From Rhodeus uyekii (lineage: Eukaryota; Chordata; Actinopteri; Cypriniformes; Acheilognathidae), in NCBI GenBank assembly GCA_037043235.1, contig JAWRVZ010000016.1:2041001-2105000 (forward strand): DNA of 64,000 nucleotides, in the 5' to 3' direction. Positions within the stretch are counted from its first letter, which is position 1. Every line of letters begins with the position of its first letter. The position numbers and the translations under genes are program-made. Under the pieces are notes generated by a model. It was given only the letters and a program-made list of their open reading frames with translations, made no database searches and was not told the origin of the DNA. This document shows positions 1 to 12,700 of the stretch, piece by piece.

Positions 1-345
1 ATTCACAATAGAAGTATTTCCGTTGTTGCGAGTTTTTAGCATGCAACTACAATGTTATTTCTCATAATTGCAATTTTATATCTATGTAATATTGCATCTT
101 AAAATTATAAAAAATTTCTTGTAATTGTGACCATATACCTGACAGTTGTGACTTTATTTCCCATAATTGTGCCTTTTATTTCTTATAATTGCAATGTTAT
201 CAATATGACTGCAAAAAATATTTCCTCTAATTGTGGCCTTGTATCTCAAAATTGTGACCTTGTTTCACAATTGCATATATTTTCGTTATTGTGACTATTG
301 CTTGTAATTGCTACATTATACCTTACAATTGTGATTAGCTATTTC
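1..345. repeat. degenerate tandem repeat, unit about 20-22 bases
   Basis: Diverged repeats of a unit like TTGTGACTTTATTTCTCATAA (shown shortened here as ttgtgacttt-atttctcataa) run from the left edge to about 345. At least a dozen copies vary by substitution and small indels. Such minisatellites are common in cyprinid DNA. Confidence 0.6.
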
Positions 346-1239
346 ATTTTTTACTCTTCAACGTCTTTCGAGATGTTTTAGTCTAAACACTCAGACATAC
401 TCACTACTGGAAATATTGGTGATTTGTGAATGTATCAAAGTTTGATTTTCAGCTGGAACACAATAACAATAGGCAACACATGGGAAAATGTGAAGTTCCA
501 TGGTTGGAAACTTTATTATACACAATATGTGTGATAAATTGAACATTTTATGAGATTTGACACTGGCTTCAAATACCAATTCACAGGGAATTATTTCAGC
601 ATCAGACTTCTCACATACATGCCATACTCAGCCATCAGATCATCATTCATGCATCACATCCTGTTTCTGATTGTGTTTTCCTGTTAACCAGACGGCCTCT
701 AATTCACTAAGGCTGTGTCCGAAACCAAATGCAATCGGCCTTGCTGCCCAGTCTGCCCAGTCCGCTTTATTCAGACTGGCATCCAGGGAAAAATAGCATC
801 ATGTATAATGATCTAGAACTCTAGAACTAATGAAGTTTAAAATTCAAGTGAGCTTCATTCCTAACCAAGTGAATAGTTGTTGACTACAATTCTTTTCTTG
901 GTAGAAAATTAGGTAAAAAAAATAGGAAAAAAAAAATATTTATGATTAAATGTCCTGCATCTTAATTCTGCCAACCTCCAAATCGGGCAAACACAAAGTT
1001 CTGGGAAATCATAACCAGTGAAGGACCCAAAATCAGTCAGATGGCTTCTTGTTAGATGGGAAACTTTGGTTTCCGATGTGCCTTGATGCCTTCCTACATG
1101 TACTTCCTACATTGAGAATGATGATCGCAGAGCAACAAGCGTATACATGCATTTGCGTATTTGGTAAAAAAACAGACGTGTTAATTTCACTTCAGGCAGC
1201 TTTATGTTTTAATTGAGCAAGTCTTAAGTCACAGCCATC

Positions 1240-1500
1240 ATTGTGATTTCCGGATGATCGCTAAGTATTAATTAACTTTATAGCCACAAACGGATTAATT
1301 AGAGGAATTAGGCGGCTGTAAGAGGCCTGCTCCTTTGCACCCTTTGTGTGCTCGAGTCATGTGTTGTCGTGCTGGCATAATCACATGCGTTTGTAAACAA
1401 AACAGCGAGTGGCTCTGTTGTCATGGCAACAGAGGTGGCACAGGCATTCTGATGCCAGGCTTCTCTACAATGGCAAAGGCTTGTTCACAAGCAGTCAAAT
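1240..1500. promoter_or_regulatory. candidate intronic enhancer with RFX X-box and forkhead motifs
   Basis: GTTGTCATGGCAAC (1417-1430) is one base from the perfect palindromic RFX X-box; TGTAAACA (1392-1399) is a forkhead-type site; TTAATTAA and ATTAATTAG near 1266-1305 are homeodomain-type. The segment is not repetitive. Function is inferred from motifs only. Confidence 0.3.
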
Positions 1501-1771
1501 TTGAATGAAATAAAATTGAAATTTTATTATTGAATAAAGTAAAACAAATCGCAGACGAAAAGTCTTTTAACAGCAAGAAAAAAGTGAAAGTCATTCTAGT
1601 GCTTCAATGCGAAATACAACTCACAATTCACCCTTATTAAATATTAAACGTGTGTTAATGTATATATTTAATCATTTAGTAGATAATAATAAATAAATAA
1701 AAATCATTAATAAAATTAAAAGTAGAAAATTACAAGCAATAAAGCAAATAAAGACAAAAAAAATATATAAA

Positions 1772-2130
1772 CACCATCTACCATTCAAAAGATTTGGGGT
1801 CAAAACATTTTATTTAAAGAATTTAATACTGTTATTTGTTATTTATTTCATTATACATTATTTTTTAAATGGGTCAAAAGTGACACATATTATTTGCTCA
1901 CCAATGCTGATTGTATTTGAGTAAATACTGTAAACTGTAATATTGTAAAATATTATTGAAATTCAAAATAGCTGTTTTCTATTTTTAGCTGATTTTATTC
2001 TATTTTAAAAGTAATTTATTCCTGTGATGGTAAAGCTGAATTTTTGATTTCAGGATTCTAAATTAATAGGAAGTTCAAAACAATCGCATTTATTTTTGTA
2101 ACAAGACCCTTAAACTTTTGAGGACTATGA
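1772..2130 (+). repeat. short interspersed cyprinid repeat, copy a
   Basis: Begins ctaccattcaaaagattt and ends with cccttaaacttttgagg, with the family core 'ttattcctgtgatggtaaag' (split by drift) inside. The same core recurs at about 12300-12760, 14770-14985, 16105-16795, 23480-24400, 47515-47690 and 58630-58765. Probably a non-autonomous DNA element; class not determined. Confidence 0.55.
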
Positions 2131-2580
2131 ATCTGTTCAGTTTATTTTTATAATTCAGTTTATTGCCACGTTTGACCTTTAAATAGTGTCTCTTAAGGTG
2201 CTGATTAATTTTGTGAAACGCGTCTCGTCTTAGAGCGTAGGATTCTGTTTTGCCGGTCCTTTCCATCATTTGCGCATGCAGTCTTTCATTTTATTTATGC
2301 CGACAGAAAGCAGTACTTCTAATCAAAAGTAAAAATTTTGTTTGCATGTTTGAGAGCAATTTAATCAGATGTCTTTTTTTCAGGAAACGCTTTGTCTGAA
2401 ATGTCGTCTTCTTTTTTTTTTGGTTCATTCACAATTCTAATGTGTGACGTTCTATGTTAACCATGTCTGTTTGTACATGCATGTATGTGTATGTTTCTTT
2501 GCTGGCTGTATTTAAGTTGTTGCATGTTCTCGCCCACATCTCCTCCTCCTCTCTCTCTCTCTAACCCACCCCATCTTCAG

Positions 2581-2700
2581 GGAGCATGGAGCGCCTCCCG
2601 CAGACCGTACTCCCCCACATGGTCCCTTGACCCGACTGAGGGCTGGGACGGGCCAAAGAGCAGGCAGCCCTACGGCATGGCCGCCTGGATAATTCGTGTG
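2581..2700 (+). CDS. kmt2c: kmt2c exon 1 of window (linker before PHD cluster 2)
   Basis: Exon of 120 bases, phase 0 at both ends, after a CT-rich tract and cttcag; donor gtaaat. It reads GAWSASRRPYSPTWSLDPTE and on, matching the KMT2C linker that starts GAWS and ends with an Ile-x-Val before the GRGSGFPG exon. First exon visible in the window. Confidence 0.85.
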
Positions 2701-3135
2701 GTAAATACAGCTAAATATTACACCGCCCTTCAGTGGGAATTCAGCTACAACTTTGCGACATGGCGATACTAAATTGTTCTCATTATAGTAAGTCAGTGAA
2801 GCTCTTTACACTGAAAATAGCTGATTTGGCACCTCTTCAGCTGAGGGGCTTATCTTTATTTATTTATTTTATTTACAGTACATTTTTTAATTAAGTGTAA
2901 AAAGTAAAACATATTTCAACATTATAAGCAATTAAAGACAATAGAAAGATATACAGTCTATCATTCAAAACGTTTGGGGTCAATATAATCGTTTTTATTC
3001 AGTTTTTGTTTGATTAATTTATTAACATAATAATTGACATAATAAACATTTATAAATTGACATTTATACATTGATATAATCATATAATAGTATATAGTAT
3101 TTTATCATTGAATTAATAACATGACAATTAAACAC

Positions 3136-3209
<74 letters not shown>

Positions 3210-4566
3210 AATATGTATAGATTTATTAAAAAAGAAAAACTGAAATATCACATGGTCCTAAGTATTCAGATACTATGCTCAGTATTTAGTAGAAGCACCT
3301 TTTGCTCTAATGCAGCCATGAGTCTTTTTGGGAAAGATTTTCACACCTGGATTTGGGATCCTCTGCCATTCCTCCTTGCAGATCCTCTCCAGTTCTGTCA
3401 TGTTGGATGGTAAACGTTGGTGGAGAGCCATTTTTTTGGTCTTTCCAGAAATGTTCAATTGGGTTTAAGTCAGGGCTCTGGGACATTCAAGAACAGTCAC
3501 AGAGTTGTTGTGAAGCCCAGTCTGAGGTCCTGAGCACTCTGGAGAAGATTTTCGTCTAGGATATCCCTGTACTTGGCCGCATTCATCTTTCCCTTGATTG
3601 CAACCAGTCGTCCTGTTCCTGCAGCTGAAAAACACCCACAGCTGCAGGAACCATGCTTCACCGCTAGGACTGTATTGGACAGGTGATGAACAGTGCCTGG
3701 TGTTCTCCACACATACAGCTTAAAATTAAGGCCAAAAAGTTATATCTTGGTCTCATCAGACCAGAGAATCTTATTTCTCATCATCTTGGATTCCTTCAGG
3801 TGTTTTTTAGCAAACTCCATGCAGGCTTTCATGTGTCTTACACTGAGGAGAGGCTTCCGTTGGGCCACTCTGCCATAAATCCCCGACTGGTGGAGGGCTG
3901 CAGTGATGGTTGACTTTCTACAACTTTCTCCCATCTTCCGACTGCATCTTTGGAGATCAGCCACAGTGATCTTTGGGTTTATTGATCTTTATCTCTCTCA
4001 CCAAGGCTCTTCTCCCCCGATAGCTCAGTTTGGCCGGACGGATAGCTCTAGGAAGTGCCAAACGTCTTCCATTTAAGGATTATGGAGGCCACTGTGCTCT
4101 TAGGAACCTTAAGTGCAGCAGAAATGTTTTTGTAACCGTGGCCAGATCTGTGCCTTGTCACAATTCTATCTCTGAGCTCTTCAGGCAGTTCCTTTGACCT
4201 CATGATTCTCATTTGCTCTGACATGCACAGTGAGCTGTAAGGTCTTATATAGACAGGTGTGTGGCTTTCCTAATCAAGTACAATCAGTATAATCAAACAC
4301 AGCTGGACTTAAATGTAGGTGTAGAACCATCTCAAGGATGATCAGAAGAAATGGACAGCACCTGAGTTAAATATATGAGTGTTACAGCAAAGGCTCTGAA
4401 TACTTAGGACCATGTGATATTTCAGTTTTTATTTTTTAATCTGCAGAAATGTCAACAATTCTGTGTTTTTCTGTCTATATGGGGTGCTATGTGTACATTT
4501 AATGGCTCCAATATAACAAAGAGTGAAAAATTTAAGGGGGTCTGAATACTTTCCGTACCCACTGTA

Positions 4567-4610
<44 letters not shown>

Positions 4611-7600
4611 AATATATCTGATCCTGCTGATTGGTCAGTGCTTAGTGGATATTCAGAGATGACATGCCCCTTCAACACTTCCAGTGCACACAGTTTTGAG
4701 TTGATATGGTCCAGTGTAGACACTGTTGCAATCTTTAGATAACTAAAATGTTCCAGTACTCTTTAAAGAATATTACCCAGATATCATCAGTCTCTATAGC
4801 AGGTGGTTGGTTTTTCGAATAATTGCATACAATAAAATGTGTCCAGTCATGTTTTGAAACTGGGCGTATTTTATGTTTCAAGTAGATACAAAATTTGTTC
4901 GCTAAGTTGTGAATTGATAGCAGTATTAATAGTGATTTTCAATCAGTAGGAATAAATAGTCATTTTCAAGAAAAAGAAGACCAGTAAATTACAGATGCAT
5001 AAATGTAAACCACACTAGACCCTTGACCTTTCATGCAGAGAATATGAGAGTCGCTGCAGGGCTGACACATTGAAAATGCTCATTTTGGACGGCTTTGATT
5101 TGCATTTTGACTAGACAAATTTTACCTTGCATTTTCCATATCACAAACAACCACAGCATATTATGATTGTCTCTAACATGGTCTGTAGCTAACCATTTCC
5201 CCCCCAGCATGCACAGTGCTTGTCTTTCTATGACCTGGCTTGACTTGGGCTAATGAATGAAAATGAGTTATGAATGTCTTCACGTTGTGAGCCGTAGCCC
5301 ATGGGTAGGAGCAGATGTGCTGCGTGTTGAGGGGTCAGGGGGCCATGCAGTGGCCATGTTGGCTCTGATAGGAGTCTTGCTGGCCTACAGGTCCATCTGT
5401 TCCTGAGCCGCTGGAGCCATCCGGATAATCATCTGGGCATGGGGCCAGACCAGGTCCTATTGCATTGTAATTTCTTGACAACTAGCATGTTGAATAGTAT
5501 TTGCCACATGTAAAGAGTCAATGGAAAAAAATGGCATCTACTATGAAATTATGATGCTTTCCTGTAGCTCAAACAGTAGAGTGCGGCCCAAGTTCATGTA
5601 TTCGATTCCCAGGGAAAGCAAGAACTGATTAAAATGTCAATGTATTTCTTGAATGTTGGTAATTCTATCATGTTATAGGAGCGAGGGTTATATTGAATAT
5701 TCACAATATTTTTGCAGTGATTTTGCTTGTGATGAAATGTATTTTAAAAAAATAGACCATTTACAAATGCACATATTTCGACTAATTTGTTTGTCGTTTA
5801 AACGGAAGTTTTGTAACCAATTAGTCTAAAAGTAAGAAAACTTCAGAAGACATTTATATTTAAATACATTAATGATATATTTAAAAAATTTAATCTGTAA
5901 ATCAAGTTCAAGTCCTATAATGAATGTGGCTAGAAATAAGGTCAGTATTACGCGGCTCTTTCCTTCTGGAGTTTCAAAACTGCTGCTTTATATAGCGAGG
6001 CGTGTGTGTCGGTTTCCATGCCCGACACAATAAATGTAATAAACAAGTAAATAAAAAACTATATATATGGGATCACAGTGGCGGACAGTTGTGAGAGTTG
6101 CTTGTTTCGTCTAGTCTCGCCAAATATCTCCGTGTCTGTGATTAACCTGGTTGCGCTCGGCTCCGTTGGTATTATTATATGACAGTTTACATACAACTTT
6201 TTCGTCTGCTTTTCTTCAAAATACTCTCACACCTCGCTCATCTTTCGAGTGACAATTTTTGCGCCCACTGTGACTGACAGAAAGAAATGCATGTGAAATC
6301 TGAGGTAAATATTTAGTTTCCATTCATATCTTTTTCAAACGTTTTATTTTAATGTTTTATTTATTTATTTTATTATTTATTTGTATCTTTTTTAAATGTA
6401 AAATTAAGAGTCATTTGAACTTTTTTTCTCGTGCAGTCGACTTGTTTTCAGTGTCGACTAGTCGTAGCTGTACCATGTAGCCGACTACACTCGCACATCC
6501 CTAGTTCAAATGTGCGGACAGATGCAGACGAGAGAAGCTCTGCGAACCCTGGCTTTCACACTGCACTCCAAGTACAGTAATACCTCGGTTTACGAGCGAC
6601 TTGGTATACGAGCAAATCGGTGTACGAGCATGGAGGATTGAATCGGTGTACGAGCATTGTATCGGTGTACGAGAAACATTTTCCCTCACCCACGTGCATT
6701 TTTTGTGTGGAAAAAGTCCTAACGCTCTGCATGGTCGCGCGCATTTTTACTAGAAAAAAACTTTATCACCCCTTAACTCATTCATTCTCTCAGCATCGCT
6801 TGGTTTGGCTGCATCATTCACCACAGTGAATATACTTTTATAAGTGATTTACAGAGGTTTTACCTCCTGTTATAAACATTAATTAATTCTGATCGCTATT
6901 GTTCACGTAGTGAAATATACACGTACAGTACCTCTAAGCAGTAACTGTCAGGGTTCATGAATTCATTGTCTCCTAGTCTCTGCCTGTGTATGTGTGTGTG
7001 GGGGCGTGGTCACTGATCACTGCAGCAGCCATCATCTCACGCACCTCATTCTCATGTCATCTGCTGTCCCTGCCGTTTGCTCTCGCGCGCGCGCTGTTCC
7101 TGCCTTTTTCTTGCGCGCTCGCTGTTCCTGCCGTTTGCTCGCTCGCGCGCGCTGTCTCTACCGGTGCTCGGGCTCCATGACATTCACTCTGGATTATTAC
7201 TTCAGCCCTGCTCCACAGGACATGGTTTGTTTTCTGCACTATTATAATAAATTCACTAATTTGCACTTGGATCTGGGTTTTGTGTTTTCCCTAGCTGACA
7301 GTAACACCCCTCCCACCCTCCTCTCGTCTCCATCACGGCTAAGCTAAAGTGCTTTAAAGTAAATTGTCAAGTATTTTTATTGTTTACTTGTCAATTATTA
7401 ATTTGTATTTATATGAGATCTTAATGGTTATCATTTTAACTAATTAATAAGGTAAAACCAAATTATAATTTTTTTTTTAATGGGCATTTATGGTCGTGTG
7501 GAACGAATTAATAGATTTTTAGTGCGTTCTTATGTGGGAAAATTGTTTTGGTGTACGAGCATTTTGGTTTACGAGCTCGCTCTTGGAACGAATTAAACTC

Positions 7601-9709
7601 GTAAACCGAGGTATTACTGTATTCACATTGCGAATATCCGATCCCTCCATAATAAAACAACTTCTGAACAACTTCTCCTCACACGCATTAACAAGGACTC
7701 AAACTCTGCTGTGTTGTTCTTTACTGAAACCTGGCTGAGTGAAGCTATTCCAGACATCGCGCTACATATGCCGAGCTTCCAGCTGTTCAGAGCAGATCAC
7801 TTTGTGGAGTCAACAGGAAAAATGAGAGGTGCTAGATTGTGTATCTACATTAACGAAAGTTGGTGTTCAGATGTAACAATGCTCAAGAAGATATTCTCTC
7901 CTAATTTAGCGGTGCTTTTCATAAACTGCAAACCCTTCACCGCAGGAGTTTTGCTCTTTCATTCTCGTGAATGTGTACATCCCTCCAAACGCGTGTGTGA
8001 ATGCAGCTGGCTGAACAAATAACTAAAATGGAGCAAAGGTACCCAGACGCTCTTTTAATCATTCTTGGAGATTTTAACAAAGAAAACCTCTCCAGTGCAC
8101 TGCCGAAATAGAGACAGCTACCTATCCCACCAGAGAAAGTAATATTTCAGTAAATAATCTGTCCCAAGAGCAGCTTTGGGGCTCTCTGGTGACCGTCTAG
8201 TTCATCTTATACTGACCTACAGGCAGAAACTGAAATCAGCTAAACCTGTAATAAGGTCTATAAAAAAAACTGACTAATGAAGCAGAGCTGGATTTACAAG
8301 CCTGCTTCGATGGCACTAACTGGAGTGTCTTTGAAGATGCTGCCACTGACCTGGACGAGCTCACAGAGACTGTAACATCATACATCAGTTTCTTTGAGGA
8401 TATATGCATTCCTACCAGGACATTCATATCATTCACTAATGATAAACCATGGTTTACTGGGAAACTCAAGCAGCTTCATCATGCCAAAGAGGATGCTTAC
8501 AGATGTGGGGATAAAATTACTCTGATCTCTCAAAGGAGAGGATTCTGAAAGGCTGAAAAAACAGTTCCGGTGTCAGTCTGGACAGGCCTGAGGACCATCA
8601 CAGAGTACAAGTCACCATCCCCCTGATCTGTGGAGAATCAACAAATGGCTGAGGATCTGAATGCATTTTACTGTAGGTTTGAGAAGCCTAGACTCACACC
8701 CCACACTCGATCTACAATTCACACATTCACCAATACCTTCTGCAACCCACCTCCTCCCTCCTCCTGCCATCCAACTTGTTCTTAAGGTCTATGTGGAGGA
8801 CTTGTGCCAGGTTTTCATAAAACAGAAGACTAAAAAGCTTCAAGCCCAGATGGTGTTTCACCTGCTTCTTTAAAAGCATGGGCTGATCATAACAACCTGG
8901 AGCTTAACACACTTAAAACAGTGGAAATGATTGTGAACTTCAGAAGAAACATCTCTCCACACCCCTCTCACCGTCATGAACAGCACTTTGGAAGCAGTGG
9001 AGAGTCATTCAGGTTCCTCGGCACCACCATCTCTCAGGAGCTCCCATCAGCTTAGGAAGTTCAATCTGCCACAGGAGCTGCTGAACTAATGAGTCTATCC
9101 TGTGCTCATTTATAACTGTCTGGTCAGTCACCAAATCTGAAATCAGGAGACTACCACGAACAGTCAGAACGGCTGAGAAGATTATTGATTCCCCCCCTGC
9201 CCACCCTCCAAGACTTTTATATGAGAAAAAGAGCTAAGAAAATCCCTTTGCACTCCATGCACCCATCCCACTCTCTCTTTGAACCGTTGCCTTCTGGCCG
9301 CCGCTACAGAGCACTGAGCACAAGAACAGGCTGTATTACAACAATTAAGCTCTCGTAACTGCACATTGTCTACTACAACTGTCCATTGGTACGTAAATCG
9401 TGAACAATCATGAACTTCTGTAAATTACATAATAAACTATAAAATAACATCTCTTTACATTAAAACAATTATAGTTTTTTTTATCTCTATGTCTACTATA
9501 TTATATTGCATTATTTAAATTTTTTAATTGTATGTTTATATATATATATATAATTATAATATAATATTTTATATATATATATATATATATATTAATGTGT
9601 GTGTGCATGTTAATAATTACAATTAAAAATAATTCAGAATTTTAAATTATTTGAACACCATCATTTGATATTTTAAATGTATAAACATATATATCTACAT
9701 ATATTTTTT

Positions 9710-9784
<75 letters not shown>

Positions 9785-12700
9785 TACACAGTGGTGTGAA
9801 AAAGAGTTTGCCCCTTTCCTGATTTCTTATTTTAGTTTGCCCCTTTCCTGATTTCTTATTTTTATTTCTTATTTTGTTTGCGATAACTTGCATTGAGTCT
9901 TTTAAAGCTGTAGAGGAATTTTGGCCCACTCAACTTTGCAGAATTGTTGTAATTCAGCCCCATTGGAGGGTTTTCGAGCATGAAATATATACATATACAT
10001 GCCACAACATCTCAAAAGGATTCAGGTCAGGACTTTGACTAGGCCACTCCAAAGTATTCATTTAGTTTTTCTTCAGCCATTCAGAGGTACTTGCTGGTGT
10101 GATTTGGTTCATTATCCTGCTGCAGAAACCAAGTTTGCTTCAGCTTGAGGTCACGAACAGATGGCCGGACATTCTCCTTCAGGACTTTTTTTTGGTAGAC
10201 AGCAGAATTCATGGTTTCATTTATCACAGCAAATCTTCCAAGTCCTGAAGCAGCAAAACAGCCCCAGACCATCACACTACCACCACCACCACCATATTTT
10301 ACTGTTTGTATGATGTTCTTTTTCTGAAATGCGTGTTACTTTTACATCAGATGTAATGGGACACACACCTTTCAAAAACTTCAACTTTTGTCAGTCCACA
10401 GAGTATTGTCCCAAAAGTCTTGGAGATCATCAAGATGTTTTCTGGCAAAATTATATGAGCCTTAATGTTCTTTTTGCTCCGCAGTGGTTTTCGTCTTGTC
10501 ATGCAGACCATTTTGCCCAGTCTCTTTCTTATGGTGGAGTCATGAACACTGACTTTAACTGAGGCAAATGAGGCCTGCAGTTCTTTGGATGTTGTTGTGG
10601 GGTCTTTTTGTGACCTCTTGGATGAGTCGTTGCTGTAATTTTGGTTGGCCAGCCACTCATCTGAAGGTTCACCACTGTTCCCTGTTTTTGACGTTTGTGG
10701 ATAATGGCTCTTGCTGTGGTTTGCTGGATTCCCAAAGCTTTAGAAATGGTTTTATAACCTTTTCCAGACTGATAGATATCAAATACTTTCTCATTTGTTC
10801 CTGAATTTCTTTTTGATCTTGGCATGATGCCTTGGTTTTGAACATCTTTTGGTTTAATTCACTTTGTCAGGCAGGCCCTATTTAAGTGATTTATTGATTG
10901 AGATCAAGGGTTGCAGGCCTGGGTGTAGCTAGAGAAATTGAACATGGGACACTTTTTCACGCAGGACCTTTAGGTTTAGATTTTGTTGAATCTGCTTTTT
11001 GTTTACTTGTTATCTTTGTCTAATATTTAAATTTGTTTGATGATCTGAAACATTTAAGTGTGACAAACATGCAAAAAAATAAGAAATCAGGAAGGGGGCA
11101 AACTCTTTTTCACACCAATATATATATTAGTACATTTAGATTTTTTATTGATATAAATAACATTACAAAAATATATATATATATTGGAAATGTTTTGGAA
11201 CAAATTATTTCATTTTGACACACATCTCAATTTTTACATCACACAAATAATTTAACCGTATCCCCTAGCCCTATATCAGGGTAAAGCTACATCACAGTAA
11301 CGTGGTACTACTGTCTTACTATCGTGGTACCACCACCACAGTACCTTTTTGTAAAGGCAGGTAGAATAAAAGAGATGTTAAAAAGACCAATTTAACAAGC
11401 ATCAAGTCTGAGTGGCAGAGGCAGAAGTTGAAAGAGCGGGTGAAATTATGGTCCAGCTAGAAGAATAGTAGATGGGGGAGGGAAGGGAGGGAGTGTAATT
11501 CTTAGAAAGGGTTTTCATTGTGACAGTCAGAATAGCAGCCCCTGAGGAAAGGAAACGTGCTGACAGTGTAATAGAAGTGAAATCGCTAGAATAACACGGC
11601 CAAGGCCTCTCAACAGCCTGATAGTCGTGTTGGCAGCTCCCTCAGATGCCATCTCACAGGGGGTGTCACAGTCTCTCCAGAATTGGTGTCATTATGGGGA
11701 ATGTTGCTCCACTATGACAGCTAGTTAAATTGAAGGAGAGTCGTGTTTGGTTTGGGTTGGTTATTTGATCACAGTGCATTAAAGTTGAGCCGGTAGGCCA
11801 TTCATTAAATATAAACAGAAAGAGAAAAGAAAACTTTGGCCACTCGTTTCTTGAGTTAAAATTGCTTCATGTCTGTCACTCCAAAAGAACTAAACTGTCA
11901 AGAGTGTTTGAAGGGGTAAATAGAGAAATAAGATGAGGTTAGTCTTCTCATTTGTTTGACCAACTTGAAGATGACAAGATAAGTAGTTGAAGGCTACACT
12001 GTTTGGTCCATTGCATCATTTGACTTTGTTTAATCGCTCCATTTAATCACGTTAGCAATGGTTGTTAATCTAGTAATATCATTTAATATTTAATAATTTA
12101 TCATCATTTAACAGTTTTTTTTTTTTTTTGGGTTAGCGATAGCAATACGGTCATATAGTTGAAAAGCTTTTCTTTGCTTAGTTTCCACTATATCTCACAC
12201 TCGTGTCATTTTTTAAAAAAAAAAAAGCACTTCGGTTGGAAATGTTATGCAAATTATTACAATTTTTATTTTTACCTATGCTAAGCTTTGAAGAATTTAG
12301 GAGCAAAAAAACTTTTATGTCCACCAAGGATGCATTTATTTGATCTAAAACACCGTAAAAACGTAATATTGGGAAATAGTGTTACAATTTAAAACAAATG
12401 TTTCTATTTGAATTTATTTTAAAATGTTGTTTATTCCTGTAATGGTAAAGCTGAAATTTCAGCATCATTAGCTTCAGTGTTCAGTGTCACAATCCTTCAG
12501 AAATCATTCTAATATAATAATTTGATGCTCAAGAAACATTTCTTATTATTATCAGTGTTGAAAACAGTTGTGCTGCTTAATATTGTTGTGGAAACCATTA
12601 AATAAATCAAATATTGTTTTTCAGGATTTCTTTTTTGAATTGAAAGTTAAACAGAACTTTTTTGTTTTACCTTACTGTAACGTTTGATATGTTCCATACT

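Larger units (their letters stand above)
346..2580. other. kmt2c upstream intron, mostly unique sequence
   Basis: No exon is recognised before 2581; the next upstream coding exon must be outside the window. 1240-1500 looks non-repetitive and carries clustered transcription-factor-like motifs (see the separate entry). 1772-2130 is a copy of a short interspersed repeat. Confidence 0.5.

Noticed and set aside
2485..2580. Start codon for exon 1 at 2485
   Set aside because: The ATG lies in intron pyrimidine-rich sequence; family similarity starts at 2581 after cttcag, so this is an internal exon.
5557..5670. Possible tRNA gene
   Set aside because: Box A and B-like words are present but no cloverleaf; it matches the SINE at 63276-63430.
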